Assembly: GCF_002099425.1 (NCBI RefSeq)
Contig: NW_018344105.1
Location: forward strand, 186,001-250,000
Length of the DNA stretch: 64,000 nt
DNA from: Phascolarctos cinereus
Lineage: Eukaryota > Chordata > Mammalia > Diprotodontia > Phascolarctidae
Direction of reading: 5' to 3'
The position numbers and the translations under genes are program-made. Below, one piece after another: positions 33,786-44,206 of this stretch (its first letter is position 1; every line of letters starts with the position of its first letter). The notes under the pieces are model-generated. The model was not told where the DNA came from and searched no databases. It worked only from the letters and a program-made list of their open reading frames with translations.

Positions 33786-34245
33786 GTAAAGGATTGCAAA
33801 GTGAAATGATAAAGCTTAGGCTTGTTGAATCAGAAGGTAAAAAGGAGAAAATCACTTTCACTGGCTTGTTTTGCTAAGATGTTGATTCTGATGATTTTTT
33901 TCAAAGTTAGGGAAATGATGTTTATTATATTGATCAGTGCTATTTGCAGATGGCTTTTGAAAACATTCTTATCCTATTCTAATCAATGAGCTTAGAACGT
34001 TTTACATCTCTTCTAACCCTGTCGTTTGATTTTTATGTTGCTTCATTTTTCTTATTTTCGTTGTTTCTTTTTCCCACGCAAATGAATTGTTTTTATTTAC
34101 TAAGCATAGCTTGACAGATTCTTAACAGATTCCATAATTTGAACATCAGAATAATACCTGTTTGCGATATTTCTTTTGAAAATTACTTATTCATATTCTT
34201 TGACTACTTATAGATTGGGGAAAGGAGTTGATTTTATATGTTACT

Positions 34246-34247
34246 GT

Positions 34248-34290
<43 letters not shown>
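34246..34290. repeat. (TA)n microsatellite
   Basis: Pure ta array within L1, followed by tatgtatgcatacat. Confidence 0.97.
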
Positions 34291-34293
<3 letters not shown>

Positions 34294-35598
34294 GTATGCA
34301 TACATATTTCTATGGATGTATCTTGGATACCAGACCCTTATAGATGGTTGATTGTCTCTTTTTATCCTAGTTGCATTAATTTTGTTAATGCAAAAGCTTT
34401 TCAAATCAAAATTGTCTCTTTTATCTGTTGCAGTCCTTTTTACCTTGTTTGGTTAATAATTCATCTCTGAGCCATAGATGTAAAAGATATACTCTGCTTC
34501 TTTTCTAATTTTTAAAATATTTTGATCTTTAATATCCAGGCCACATATCTTTTGGAGTTTTTTTATATACATACATACATACATGCATATGTATGTAAGC
34601 TATTGGTCTAAACCTAACTTCTGACAAACTCATTTTCAATTTTCCCCAGTTAATCTCATCAAGTAGGGAATTCTTTCGTAGGGAATTGATGTTGTCAAGT
34701 TTAGCAAACATTGGGTTAACGTTATTTCTAATTCCTGTTTATCTAGTCTCTTCCATTGCTCTAGTTTTCTCTTTTGAACCAGTACCAAAATTTTTATGAC
34801 TACTACTTTATAATATAGTTTGAGGTCTGGAAGTGTTATTCATCCTTCATTCCTGACTTTTTAATTATTTGTCTTGATTTTTTTTGTCTTTTGTTTCTCC
34901 AAATGAATTTTGTTATTTTTTTGTCAGCTCTGTCAAGAATCATTTTGGTAGCATGGTCTGTCATTAAATCATCATATTAACTTGATAGTACTGCCATTTT
35001 TTATTATATTGGCACTAATAAGCCCTGGACACTCAATATCCTTCAGTTATTTAAGTTCTTTATTTTTTTTATTTTTTCAGTTCTTTATTTTTTAGAAGCA
35101 TTTGTAATTGTATCTATGTAAGTATTGAGTGTGCTTTGGTGGGCTGACTCCCTGATATTTTTTTGCACTTTGTAGCTATTCTGAATGGGCCTTTCTGTTC
35201 TATTATTTTCTCCTGAGTTTTGTTACTGTTATATAGAAATTCTGTTGATGCTTGTAGGGTTATTTTTTAGCCTGTAACTTTGCTGAAGCTTTTAATTTCC
35301 TCAAATAGTATTTTTTTTCAGATTCCCCAGGATTTTCTAATTAAACTATCATGTCTTGAGCCAGTAGGGATAGTTTGGTATTTTTTGGGCCTGTATTTAT
35401 TCCTTTAGTTTATTTCTCTTGTCTTATTGTCAGTGCTAACATTTCTAGCACTAGTGGAGAAAAGGGGGTATCTTTTTGCTTTGGTCTTCTTCCTACGGAG
35501 AAAGCTTCTAGTGGTTCCATGTTACATATAGTAGTAGGTTTTGGTTTTAGATAGATTTTTTTTTTCCCATCACATTAAAGATATCACTGTATACCAGG

Positions 35599-35805
35599 AG
35601 GGTTTTTTTTGTTTTTGTTTTTATCTTTTTCATGTCATAGACCCCTTTAGAAGTCTGATTAAGTGTCTGGATCTTTCTCAGAATCATGTTTTTAGATGCA
35701 TAAAATAATGTGTACAGCATTACCATGGAAACCAATTATATTGAAGTACCATTATCAAAATGTTTTTTACAAAGCAAGTTCATGGACCCCAGGTTAAGAA
35801 GCCCT
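35599..35805. mobile_element. Small non-autonomous DNA transposon in L1 (hAT-like)
   Basis: The right end 'ggaccccaggttaagaagcc' (35784 on) is an inverted version of the left end, where the 'ttaacct' core has degraded to a T-rich run before 'catgtcatagaccccttta'. The interior shares 'gcataaaataatgtgtacag' style text with the copy at 12740-12916. L1 sequence resumes on both sides, so it inserted after the L1. Confidence 0.7.
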
Positions 35806-36959
35806 CCCTGCTCTATACCTCTGTTTTGTAGATTTTTTAAAAAAATAGTATAAATGACTATTCAACTTTGACAAAGAATTTTTCTGTGTCTCTTGAGATA
35901 ATCATGTGATTATGTTTTTAAAAAATTAGTTGTGTTGTTTTCCCAATGGTTGGAGCATCCTTATATCTCTAGTAAACATTCAGGATCATAATAAATGATT
36001 TTTTCATAAAATAGCTGTAGTCTTTTTGTAAGAATTTTTATTTATTTTTTTGAGATTGATATTCATTAATGATACTGTTCTATATTTCTCTTCCTTTGCT
36101 TTAGCCTACTTGGTTTAGGTATTAGGATTGTGTTTATTTCATAAAAGGAGTCTGTTAGATAACTTTCATTCAGAATTTTTTGAGAATAATTTGTGTAGTC
36201 TGTCTGTTAATTGTTCCTTTAAAGTGTGGCAGAATTCTTCCCCTTGCCCCTACCACTCGCACCTTTCTCTGCTTTGATAGTTCAGTTAGAGCTAGTTCCT
36301 TTCCTGAGATTGGATTATTTAAGAAACACATTAAATGCTGTTGATTTGAATATTTTGTCATTTAAAAAAATCTAATGTTGAATTCTCAGTTTTGTTGCGT
36401 ATTTTAATGTATAGTAGGTTCTGCTAATTCTTTTTCTTTTTTATTTCTTCTGGGTTTGCCATGGTTTCCTCTTGTACTTTTTAATTTCATTTTTATTTTG
36501 TTAATTTAATTTTTCCTTTTTTTTAAATTAGATTTATCAGTTATATTAGTCTTTTCAAAGAACCAGCATTTAGTTTTGTTTACAAGTTATACAGTCTTGT
36601 GGGTTTCCAATTTATCTGTTTTTCAGGATTTCCTCTTTTGTGCTTGTTTTGGGTTTGCTTATTGGTTGGCTTCCTAACATTTAAAATTACATATTCTTTT
36701 CACTTAATCCTCCCTTTTTTCTTATTTTATAAATGCATGTTTGGGAGGATATAATTTTTCCTCTGAGGATTGCTTTAGCAGCATCTCAGAAATTTTCACA
36801 TGCTGTCTCGTCATTATTGTCTTTCATATAGTTGCTGATTTCTTCTTTGACCCAATAGTTTTCTAGGATTTTATCATGAAGCCTTTCTTTTGGTCTATGT
36901 TCCTTAAATTAATTACTATTTTTATTGTGTTTTGGGATATAAAAGGTATGTTTAGTATT

Positions 36960-37625
36960 TCTGCATCTTAAACTCAGGATACACAAAATGGAATTCATGA
37001 TCTTTTTTCTCAAACCTTCTTCTCTGACCTTCCCCACTACTGTTGAAGGCATCATTCCAGTCAGTCAGGCTCACAACCTAGGTGCCATCCTTGACTCCTT
37101 ACTTGAACTCATCCGATGTATCCAGAATCTGTTACAGGGTACTTTAGCAGCGTCTCCACTACACATCCCCTTTTCTCTGCTAAAACAACCTCTACCCTGG
37201 TTTCAGTTCTTTTCAGTTCATGCTTGGACCATTGTAATCGCCCGCTGATAAGTCTTCTGGCTTCAGGTCTCTCCCCATTCCAGTCTATCCTTCACTCACC
37301 TGCCAAAAGGATCTTCTTAAAGCACATGTGTGTTTCACACCACCGGGATAACAAGCGTTATTTTCTGTTTGGCTGTAAAAGCCCTTTGTGATCTGACCCC
37401 TTGCTACCTTTCCAGTCTTGTTATGTTTGATTCCCCTCCATGTACTCTGTGATCCAGTGACATTGGCCTTTTTGCTGTTCCTGGCACATGATGCTCCATT
37501 TCCTGACTCGGTGCCCTTGCGTTTCCTCTCTTCCTGGAATGCTCTCCCTTAGTAAAGCATGATGGCTTTTTGAGGAAGTCAGGGGGTAGCTCTTTGTTTT
37601 CCACTGCTTCCATTTCTAGATTGAG
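36960..37625 (+). repeat. L2 LINE, long 3' portion
   Basis: Forward L2: 'cacaacctaggtgccatcct' (37071), 'gcttggaccattgtaatcgc' (37223), 'ccattccagtctatccttca' (37275), 'aaagccctttgtgatctgac' (37379) and 'tggaatgctctccctt'. It covers more upstream L2 than most copies here. Coding frames are broken. Confidence 0.9.
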
Positions 37626-37657
37626 TTCACTAACTAGCCCTTTAAGAAGATGCTATA

Positions 37658-37835
37658 TCGCGGGCAGCATGGGGCAATGAATGGGGGGCCAGCTTCAAGG
37701 TCAGAGTAACCTGGGGTCAAGCCCCACCTTTGACACATGGTCCAAGGCTTGTCATTGTGCATTGTAGAGGGAGTTTCTGTACTGGGAGGCTTCCCATGGG
37801 GACAAAATCACAAGTTCTGGGGTGGGGAAATAGTT
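37658..37835 (+). repeat. tRNA-derived SINE with the second tail type
   Basis: Head: 'cgggcagcatggggcaatga' and 'ctggggtcaagccccacctt'. Tail: 'tgtagagggagtttctgtac' and 'gacaaaatcacaagttctgg', matching the copy at 27495-27720. Confidence 0.75.
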
Positions 37836-37839
37836 GTTT

Positions 37840-38610
37840 GCCAGGAATTGAAGTTGAGCTCACTGGTAGAGTTGGCAGATTTCACTCCCTTCCCTTTGGT
37901 TGCAAGTTGTGACCTTTGCTCTTTTCCAGTCTTGGGACACTGCTGCCATTCTCTGTTGTCTTTTAAAGATCCCTGATGGTAGCTAAGAATACACACCCAT
38001 TGTTTCTTCTAGTAGCATAATCCTGAAGTTCATCAGGGCTGGGTGACTTCCACTCATCAAGGACAAGGAGGTGCTCTCTCCCTGCCTCCCTCCTTATCTA
38101 AGCTGTCCATGCCTCCTTAGGCATATTTTAGTGTGTTCTCTCCAGTCCAAAATTCATTCTCCCTGGCACAGTATGAACCAAGCAGCTCTCCAGCTTGCTG
38201 GGGCCCATTATTGCAGAGCAGAGAGACCCCTTTGTATTGTCTTGTGCTTTTGTCCCCAGGCTGAGCTCATTGGGAGCATTTTTATTCTTACGCAGTTTTT
38301 CCAGGCCTTTGTCAGGCTCTTGTCCTAGTCTCATTACTTAGCCAACTTCCTTCTGTTCTGGTGACTCCTGCGGATTTGCATCATTACTGTTTAGAGTCCA
38401 AGAAACTGCTGCCTTCTAAGCAGGCCCAGCACCTTCCTGGCCACCCCCTGCCCCTACCTGTCATGAGAAGAACCCTCTGGTGATTATGTAGCTCCAAATG
38501 GTCAGTAGCCCTTCTTCTTCTGCCCCTCTGTCTGTTCTGCATTGTCCAGCTGTCTGACCCCAGCTCATGTTACCATCTGCTGCTTCAGATTCTTTTTCTT
38601 CTTTGTCCTC
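37840..38610. other. Unassigned sequence upstream of an exon candidate
   Basis: No recognised repeat. Pyrimidine-rich near the right end, where it forms the tract of the acceptor at 38613. Confidence 0.4.
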
Positions 38611-38613
38611 TAG

Positions 38614-38747
38614 GACCTCTTCATCCAGTCAGTGAAGCCAAGAATAACACACATGACACAGCAGCAAACGATCGAAAACAGAATGTGATTAATCGAACTG
38701 TAAGAGCTGAGGAAGTTCAGGGGGGACCTGGATCAGGGCCGACTCAG
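38614..38747 (+). CDS. Candidate internal exon, protein not recognised
   Basis: A strong acceptor (long T/C tract, then cctctag ending 38613) and a donor (cag|gtaatc, GT at 38748) bound 134 bases. One of the three frames is fully open; the other two contain stops. After two bases completing a split codon it reads 44 residues, starting PLHPVSEAKNN and ending VQGGPGSGPTQ, finishing exactly on a codon boundary. It is polar and contains two N-X-T sequons (residues 10-12 and 26-28), compatible with a secreted or extracellular segment. No repeat overlaps it. I do not recognise the protein, and neighbouring exons are not visible, so it could be a chance frame. Confidence 0.4.
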
Positions 38748-39062
38748 GTAATCAGAAAAGGGTTTGGGGAGTAGTAGGTGGATTTTGTAATGGGCATCTC
38801 CATATTCAGTTAGGAATGAGAGAGTTTTTTGAATTTTGTTCCTGATTTCTCAGTTGGTTGTATTGTGGGGAAAAAACAAAAGTCAAATCGGTTCAAACTA
38901 TCAGTTATACAGTGATGTGAAATTCATATTAAATGAAATGAGAGCCAAAGATAAGACAACTCAGCAGATTGAGTGGCCCCCAAAGGCACTGACGTCTCAT
39001 TGTTAGTCATATGTTTCTAGTTATTATAGGGAACATACCATAAACAAGTCAAGATGCTATAT

Positions 39063-39211
39063 ACGTGTTTACACAGGACCCCAGTAAATTCTCCCTCCTT
39101 GCCCCCATGAACAGCAATGCCTGTCCATCCTGTGCAACCTTTGTCCATGTTCTCCTATTATCTGTTCATGGGGGCAAGGAGGCAGAATTTACTGGGGACT
39201 TGTGTAGACGT
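39063..39211. repeat. Long inverted repeat (foldback)
   Basis: The left arm 39063-39114 and right arm 39162-39211 are reverse complements over about 50 bp with about four mismatches plus a one-base shift at the outer end. A 47-base unpaired loop separates them. The arms contain 'ccagtaaattctccctcctt' and its complement. Not part of a repeat family I recognise. Confidence 0.92.
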
Positions 39212-39324
39212 GCTTTCTGCGTAAAGGGAAGACATCAATGTAGGCATCAATGAGATCATGGATCCATTGAAGTATGGACGTGTTCCTTTGTTGCTTTTCT
39301 GTATCTAGCCAAATTTATTGAATC

Positions 39325-39475
39325 ACCAACTCTTCTAGGGTATTTGTGACTTTGAGCAGGAAACTTAAACTCTGTAGGTCTCAGTTTCCTCATTTGTAAA
39401 ATAAAGAAGTTAATAGACAAGATTAGTTCTGAGGTTCCATTCACCTTCAAATCTATGATCCTATGATCCTAAGTG
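39325..39475 (+). repeat. MIR-type SINE
   Basis: 'gtaggtctcagtttcctcat' and 'ttgtaaaataaagaagttaa', ending in a duplicated 'atcctatgatccta' motif. Confidence 0.8.
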
Positions 39476-39649
39476 ACTTCTATATTGTTAATCTGTAGGA
39501 CATTGAAATGAACAGGTTCTTTCCCTTCAGTGGCCCTTCACTTAGTGCTTCAGGTTTCCACCAAAAAATTTCCTTGGGCTACCAGTTGGCACAGTTTAGC
39601 TCACAAAGGGAAGGCTGTCAAGATGGTAGGTAGTGGTCATAAATCTCCA

Positions 39650-39902
39650 TTTGGGAATAGCTGCTGTTGATATAGCACTTTAAGGTTTGCTAAGTGTGAT
39701 ATGTGTCTCATTTGATCCTTATAGTAGCCCTAGGAGAAAGATGTTATTATTATCCCCATTTTACAGATGAGGAAACTAACCTTGAGAGAGGTTCAGTGAC
39801 TTGCTCAGGGCTCCATTGCTAGTAAGTGTCTGAAATGGATTTGGACTTAGTGCTTCCTGACTCTTAAGTTCAGTATTTTATCCACTACGTGATGTTGCCC
39901 CT
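39650..39902 (-). repeat. MIR-type SINE
   Basis: 'tagcactttaaggtttgcta', 'tatccccattttacagatga', 'ggttcagtgacttgctcagg' and 'cttcctgactcttaagttca'. Confidence 0.92.
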
Positions 39903-39904
39903 CT

Positions 39905-41040
39905 TAAGACTGCTTCTAGGTTATCCTGGCAAAAAAAAAAAGTAGATCTGTAAAAGCAAAGGCAGGCAGATAGAAAGGTGGTAGTGGAGTAGTGGAGCTG
40001 GAACATGAATGTCCTTGTTATATAAAATTATAGCGTCCAAGTTTACATTTTGCTAGGGAGCAGCTTGTCCCGCTGTGGGCTTGGCCTACTCTCAGATCAT
40101 GTGATCTGGCTTTTGCCATCAGGATCCACTGATTGTTCATAAAGAACCCTATGGTGACCTTCATCATTCCTGAATTCTGTTCTGGAGCTGGGGGATTGAC
40201 TTAGTGATTCCTAGGCCTAATTTTAGTCTGGGAGCCTGTTCTACAAGGGAATGATTCTATAAAACAGGTTATGTAGGGAACATGCCTTCATTATAAGCCT
40301 TTTTAATAGGTTATATGCTAGTGGCCATTGATTTCAAAGGTCTACAAGTACAAAAAACAATGCCGTTTACCAAACTGACAAGTTTTCATTTTAACAACAG
40401 GATAGGGAAACAGGATGGTAAATCCTGTCATTCAAGGCCATTGTCCTGTCACTTCCAAAACAATCCATAAGTACACTAGCATTAAATGAAGGCATTGACT
40501 ACATCAATAGAAAACCTAATATCTGAGACCTCATGGCCTGCAGACATCCAAAGCACCTTGGCCCAGACTGTTATTAAAAATCCGGAAATGGCTTTTCCCT
40601 CAGTAACACAGTTACAGTAGGTGATAAAATATCATTACAATCTAATAAAAAAAATACCACCTAGCCCCAAAGTTCAATCTCCAAAGCCCGTAGAAGCATG
40701 GAATTGATCTTATATATGGAGGTTTGTGATCTTGCATGCTTCGGTGTAAACCTACAATAAATCAACAACAGCTTTTCTATGCACCTTGCTCTCTCAGGAG
40801 TTCTGTGGGAAGACAGCTTCCAATTATGAGGCAGCCCAGTATGCCTCTCCTGTTGTCAGAGAATTCATTAATTGGTAAGCAGAGCACATGGGGGACAACT
40901 AGGAACTGCAGTGAGCTCCACAATGGTAAATTCCTGATTAATCTACATAAGTCACTTGTCATAGCACACATCGGGTTGGAGCTATGGCCCTGTTCCTGTG
41001 GTAGGGAAACATGTAAGCTGTAAAAGCTAGCAGCAGCATG
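39905..41040. other. Unassigned, repeat-poor sequence
   Basis: About 1.1 kb without a recognised repeat or exon. One of the larger unique blocks here. Confidence 0.45.
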
Positions 41041-41043
41041 TGA

Positions 41044-41112
41044 GGAGTGTATGTGTATGTATATATGTATGTATATGTGTGTGTATATATATATATGTAT
41101 GTGTGTGTGTTT
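41044..41112. repeat. (TG/TA)n microsatellite
   Basis: tgtatg, tatatat and tgtgtg units. Confidence 0.9.
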
Positions 41113-42060
41113 TGGACTGCTGTCTCACACCACCCCATCCCCAACATTGTTGCCCATTAGGCAAACAGTATGGACAGATATACAGAAATGGCAAGGAGCA
41201 CGGGGCAGAGGGATTGGAAGAGGATAGAAGTGGGACTGAGAAGAGTGAGAAGGACAGACATACACTGGGATTGAAAGGTACGTATTAGGGAAGAGTGAGC
41301 AATAAAATTAGATGTGCAATACAGAGGCAGGTTATGAAGGCACTTAGAAGTGCATGGTGGACAGGAGTACAGCTTACCTTTATTATTATTGTTATCATTA
41401 TAATTATCATAATCAGAGAAGTGTACAGGTGGAAAAAATATTGGTTTGCCTTTTGGCAAGAGCAAGGAAAAATGAATTGATAGCCAACCTATGCACTTCA
41501 TTGGTACCCATGCAAGGTCAAGAGAATGCAAGGGAAGCCCCCAGGCTGTTGGATGAAGCCCCTGTGGTGGATTTATTGGGATGCCTTATCCCCAGAGGGA
41601 CAGGTGTGAATGGGTTGGGAGATCCATGTCTTTTGATGAAAGATCCACAATGATAAGGGCTCCAATGCATTGAAATCTTGAACAGCAGGCAGGCAGAATG
41701 TTTTGGGCTTCAAGTAGCAGAGAAGTGAAATGGTGAACATATTTTGAACATTGCACTGGCAAGGGTTTTCAGGAAGGCTTGGTGGTGGGAGGCATGAGGT
41801 TCAGTAGGACCAGCTATATCAGCTGCATGCTTCCCTAGTGTTAAAGAAATCTCAAGAGGCACACTCATTTATTGACCTGGAAAAATGGAAAGCAACAAGG
41901 TTGATTTTCAGTTATCTGACCTACATCTATTCCTCCCTTTGAAGAAGGTAACCATAGCAGTTCCATCTGCTTTGTTTGTATGGTTTGGCAAAAAAAAAAA
42001 AAAAGGGACCGAAATTGGTATTAGGACAGTTCTGGGAAGCCATCTTTTTTTTTTTCCCTT
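41113..42060. other. Unassigned sequence
   Basis: A short ATT/ATC-rich patch lies at about 41380-41415 and an A run at about 41990-42004. No repeat family or gene recognised with confidence. Confidence 0.4.
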
Positions 42061-42067
42061 AAAAATT

Positions 42068-42366
42068 GGTTGACTTTTCCTATACCCTCTAGGCTGGAAA
42101 TACAGGAACTACTCAGAGGCTCAATCCCACTATTGATCAACATGGGAGCTTTGACTTGCTCACTTTCATGCATGGGCTGGTTGACTCCTCCTTGGACAAT
42201 CTGGTGGTCCCTGCTCCTGGAGCTTGTTGTATTCGTGATGAACTTAGTGCAAGTACCTGATTGGTATAGCCCACTGTAGCTCAGAACTCTCAAGCTCAAG
42301 AGATCTGCCAGCCTCAGCCTCCCTGGGAGCTGAGATTACAGGAAGCATACCACCCTGCTCAGCCTG
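42068..42366 (-). pseudogene. RN7SL: 7SL (SRP) RNA retrocopy, essentially full length
   Basis: 7SL RNA is the scaffold of the signal recognition particle. On the minus strand from 42366 the copy follows 7SL along its whole length: the Alu-domain 5' part (reverse complement of 'gctgagattacaggaagc' and 'gcctcagcctccctgggagc', about 42311-42345), the central 'cacgaatac' region near 42230, the S-domain block equivalent to 'gggaccaccag' (complement of 'ctggtggtccc', 42201-42211), then the 'gatcaatagtgggattgagc' region near 42130 and a 3' end near 42068. Length is about 299 bases, as in the functional RNA. A T run at about 42045-42056 (poly-A on the minus strand) suggests retrotransposition. It carries many substitutions throughout and no 7SL promoter was recognised, so it is most likely an inactive copy. 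Confidence 0.9.
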
Positions 42367-42439
42367 ACGAGCCAGCATTACAGTATCAGGTTATCATAAT
42401 TTACATTCTTGGAGCTTTCAAAACCTTTAGAGTCTCATT

Positions 42440-42640
42440 GAGTGAACCTTTGGCAAGCATAGTGTGGCATAGTAGGGAGAGCATTGGGTTTGTAGTTAGG
42501 GACAATACTCATAACAGTTAACATTTATATAGCTCTTGAATGGATATAATTTACTTAAAGAAAGTGATACCATGTGATATGGACAAGCACTCTTCCTGAC
42601 TCCAAGCATTCTATCCACTGTGCAGTGCTACTCTAATCTC
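42440..42640 (-). repeat. Degraded MIR-type SINE
   Basis: 'cagttaacatttatatagct' at the left and 'cttcctgactccaagcattc' with 'tatccactgtgcagtg' at the right, while the central core is deleted or highly diverged. Confidence 0.6.
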
Positions 42641-42719
42641 TTGTTTATAGGTAAGAAATGGACTACTTCAGCAGTTTTGCTAATTCTTTTGGGGCCCAGG
42701 AGCTTCCAAAAATGTCATC

Positions 42720-42835
42720 AGTGCATAGTGGGATACCATCTCCTCAAAGGGAATGTGAGCTCCTTAAGATCAAGGATTGTGTCTATCTTCTTATTTTTTA
42801 TCTGTCCCTTATTGCAGTTAGTATAGTAGTTCCCA
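42720..42835 (+). repeat. L2 LINE 3' scrap
   Basis: 'gggaatgtgagctccttaag' and 'atcaaggattgtgtctatct' from the L2 3' region. Confidence 0.7.
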
Positions 42836-42964
42836 ACATTTGGCATGAGTTCTGTTTGTTAATGTTTAGATTTGGGTGCTTGGGAGCCCTGGGAATGCAA
42901 ATATCTATGGATAGGAGAAATGTAAAGACTTAATTAAGTTAGCTCCACAGATTGTTGAGGTAAA

Positions 42965-43200
42965 AGATCAGGGTTGGAGATCAGTCAGTCAATCAAGAAA
43001 TATTTAGTGCTTTCAATGCATAAAGCATTGTACTAAGCACCCAAGGGAGTTACAAAGCGTTATAAGACTTGGTTTTTGGCCTCAGGAAATTTATCATTTA
43101 GATAGCAATTAAGAAGCATATAGATGAGAAAGATAATCTACAAAGGGAAGCTTATAAACATTTAATGAGTGTCATAGGAATTTAAATAAGGGAGAAATTG
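42965..43200 (-). repeat. L2 LINE 3' end
   Basis: 'caatcaagaaatatttagtg', 'gcattgtactaagcacccaa' and 'ggcctcaggaaatttatcat' are reverse L2. Confidence 0.75.
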
Positions 43201-43533
43201 CTTCCTTTCACAAAGGAAAGAGGTATTCATGTGTTTTTTTCTAATACTAATGATCTGTATTCTTTTAACATCATTAAACAACAGTCACGATAATGAAGAG
43301 ACCAAAAGAGGTCTGAAGGCACCAGTAAGTCATTGGTCTCCTTGCCAAGTGGAAAGACATGACAGGGTAACACCTATTTTGAATCCAAGTTCATTTGTGG
43401 AAAAAAAGAAATTGTAAAGGATGACAGACAGCAGAAAATTATGCACAGTATTATACAAATAATTGAAAAATAGTGGAAGCATAAACAAATCTAGAGAAAG
43501 CCTGGTGTGGGACCTGATTGAATCATAATCATC
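43201..43533. other. Unassigned sequence
   Basis: No recognised repeat; it ends at the target site of the L1-derived element. Confidence 0.4.
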
Positions 43534-44206
43534 TTAAGAATATTTATGGGAGGAGGGGTAGAGCAAAGATGTAAAGGCAGAGATGTGCCCAAACTCTTAC
43601 AAATTCCCCTCCAAGCAATGTTAAAATAACGTCTCAAAAAGAATTCTGAAGCAGCAGAACTAACAAAAAGATGGGGTGAAACAATTTTCCAGCCCAAGAC
43701 AACTGAGAAGGTCAGTAGGAAAGCTCTGTCTTTCCTTGCCATGCACCAGCAAGCCAGCAGCAGGTCTAGGAGGTGACTGAATCAGCAGAAGAGGCTGTGG
43801 TTTCTGGAGCTCTCAGCCGACAGGCAGTAATGGGGTCTAACAACTGGTCAAAAGGAGATTACAGGGAACTCTGCTGACACTGGGACCAGAATGCTACTGT
43901 GTTGCCCATATGCAGTTCCATGTTGTCACGGGGTGGCAAAGAACATTAACAGGAGTAGGGACCTTGAACACAGTTCCAAGACAGAAAAGAATGCTTGTGG
44001 TCACGCCAGAGCACAGGACAGGAGAGCAGTAACAACTCCTCTCCTTAAATCATACCACCTTGGAAAAACTGAAAGCTTACAGACCCCCAGAACTAGCTCA
44101 GAAAACAGCAGTGCAAAAAAAACCCTGAAGCCTAAGATAGTGCCTCCTCCACATTGGGAGCAGAACTCAACTTTAAAAGTTAAAAGCCAACATATAGGCT
44201 AGAACA

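Larger units (their letters stand above)
34150..36955 (-). repeat. L1 LINE, long ORF2 segment (no 3' UTR)
   Basis: Minus-strand ORF2 over about 2.8 kb: from the C-terminal part ('tattcatattctttgactac', 34188) through the reverse transcriptase ('tttataatatagtttgaggt', 34809; 'tattatattggcactaataa', 34999) to the region upstream of it ('tcttttcaaagaaccagcat', 36551; 'gcttttagcagcatctcag' type text near 36775). At the catalytic box (reverse complement near 35360) one aspartate codon is replaced, reading roughly A-Q-D-M. A (TA)n run lies at about 34246-34290, an ATAC run at about 34566-34590 and a small DNA transposon at 35599-35805. Many stops. Confidence 0.88.

Noticed and set aside
42070-42279. 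69-residue frame starting MTFPIPSRLEIQELL
   Set aside because: It lies antisense to the 7SL RNA retrocopy, which fully explains the sequence.
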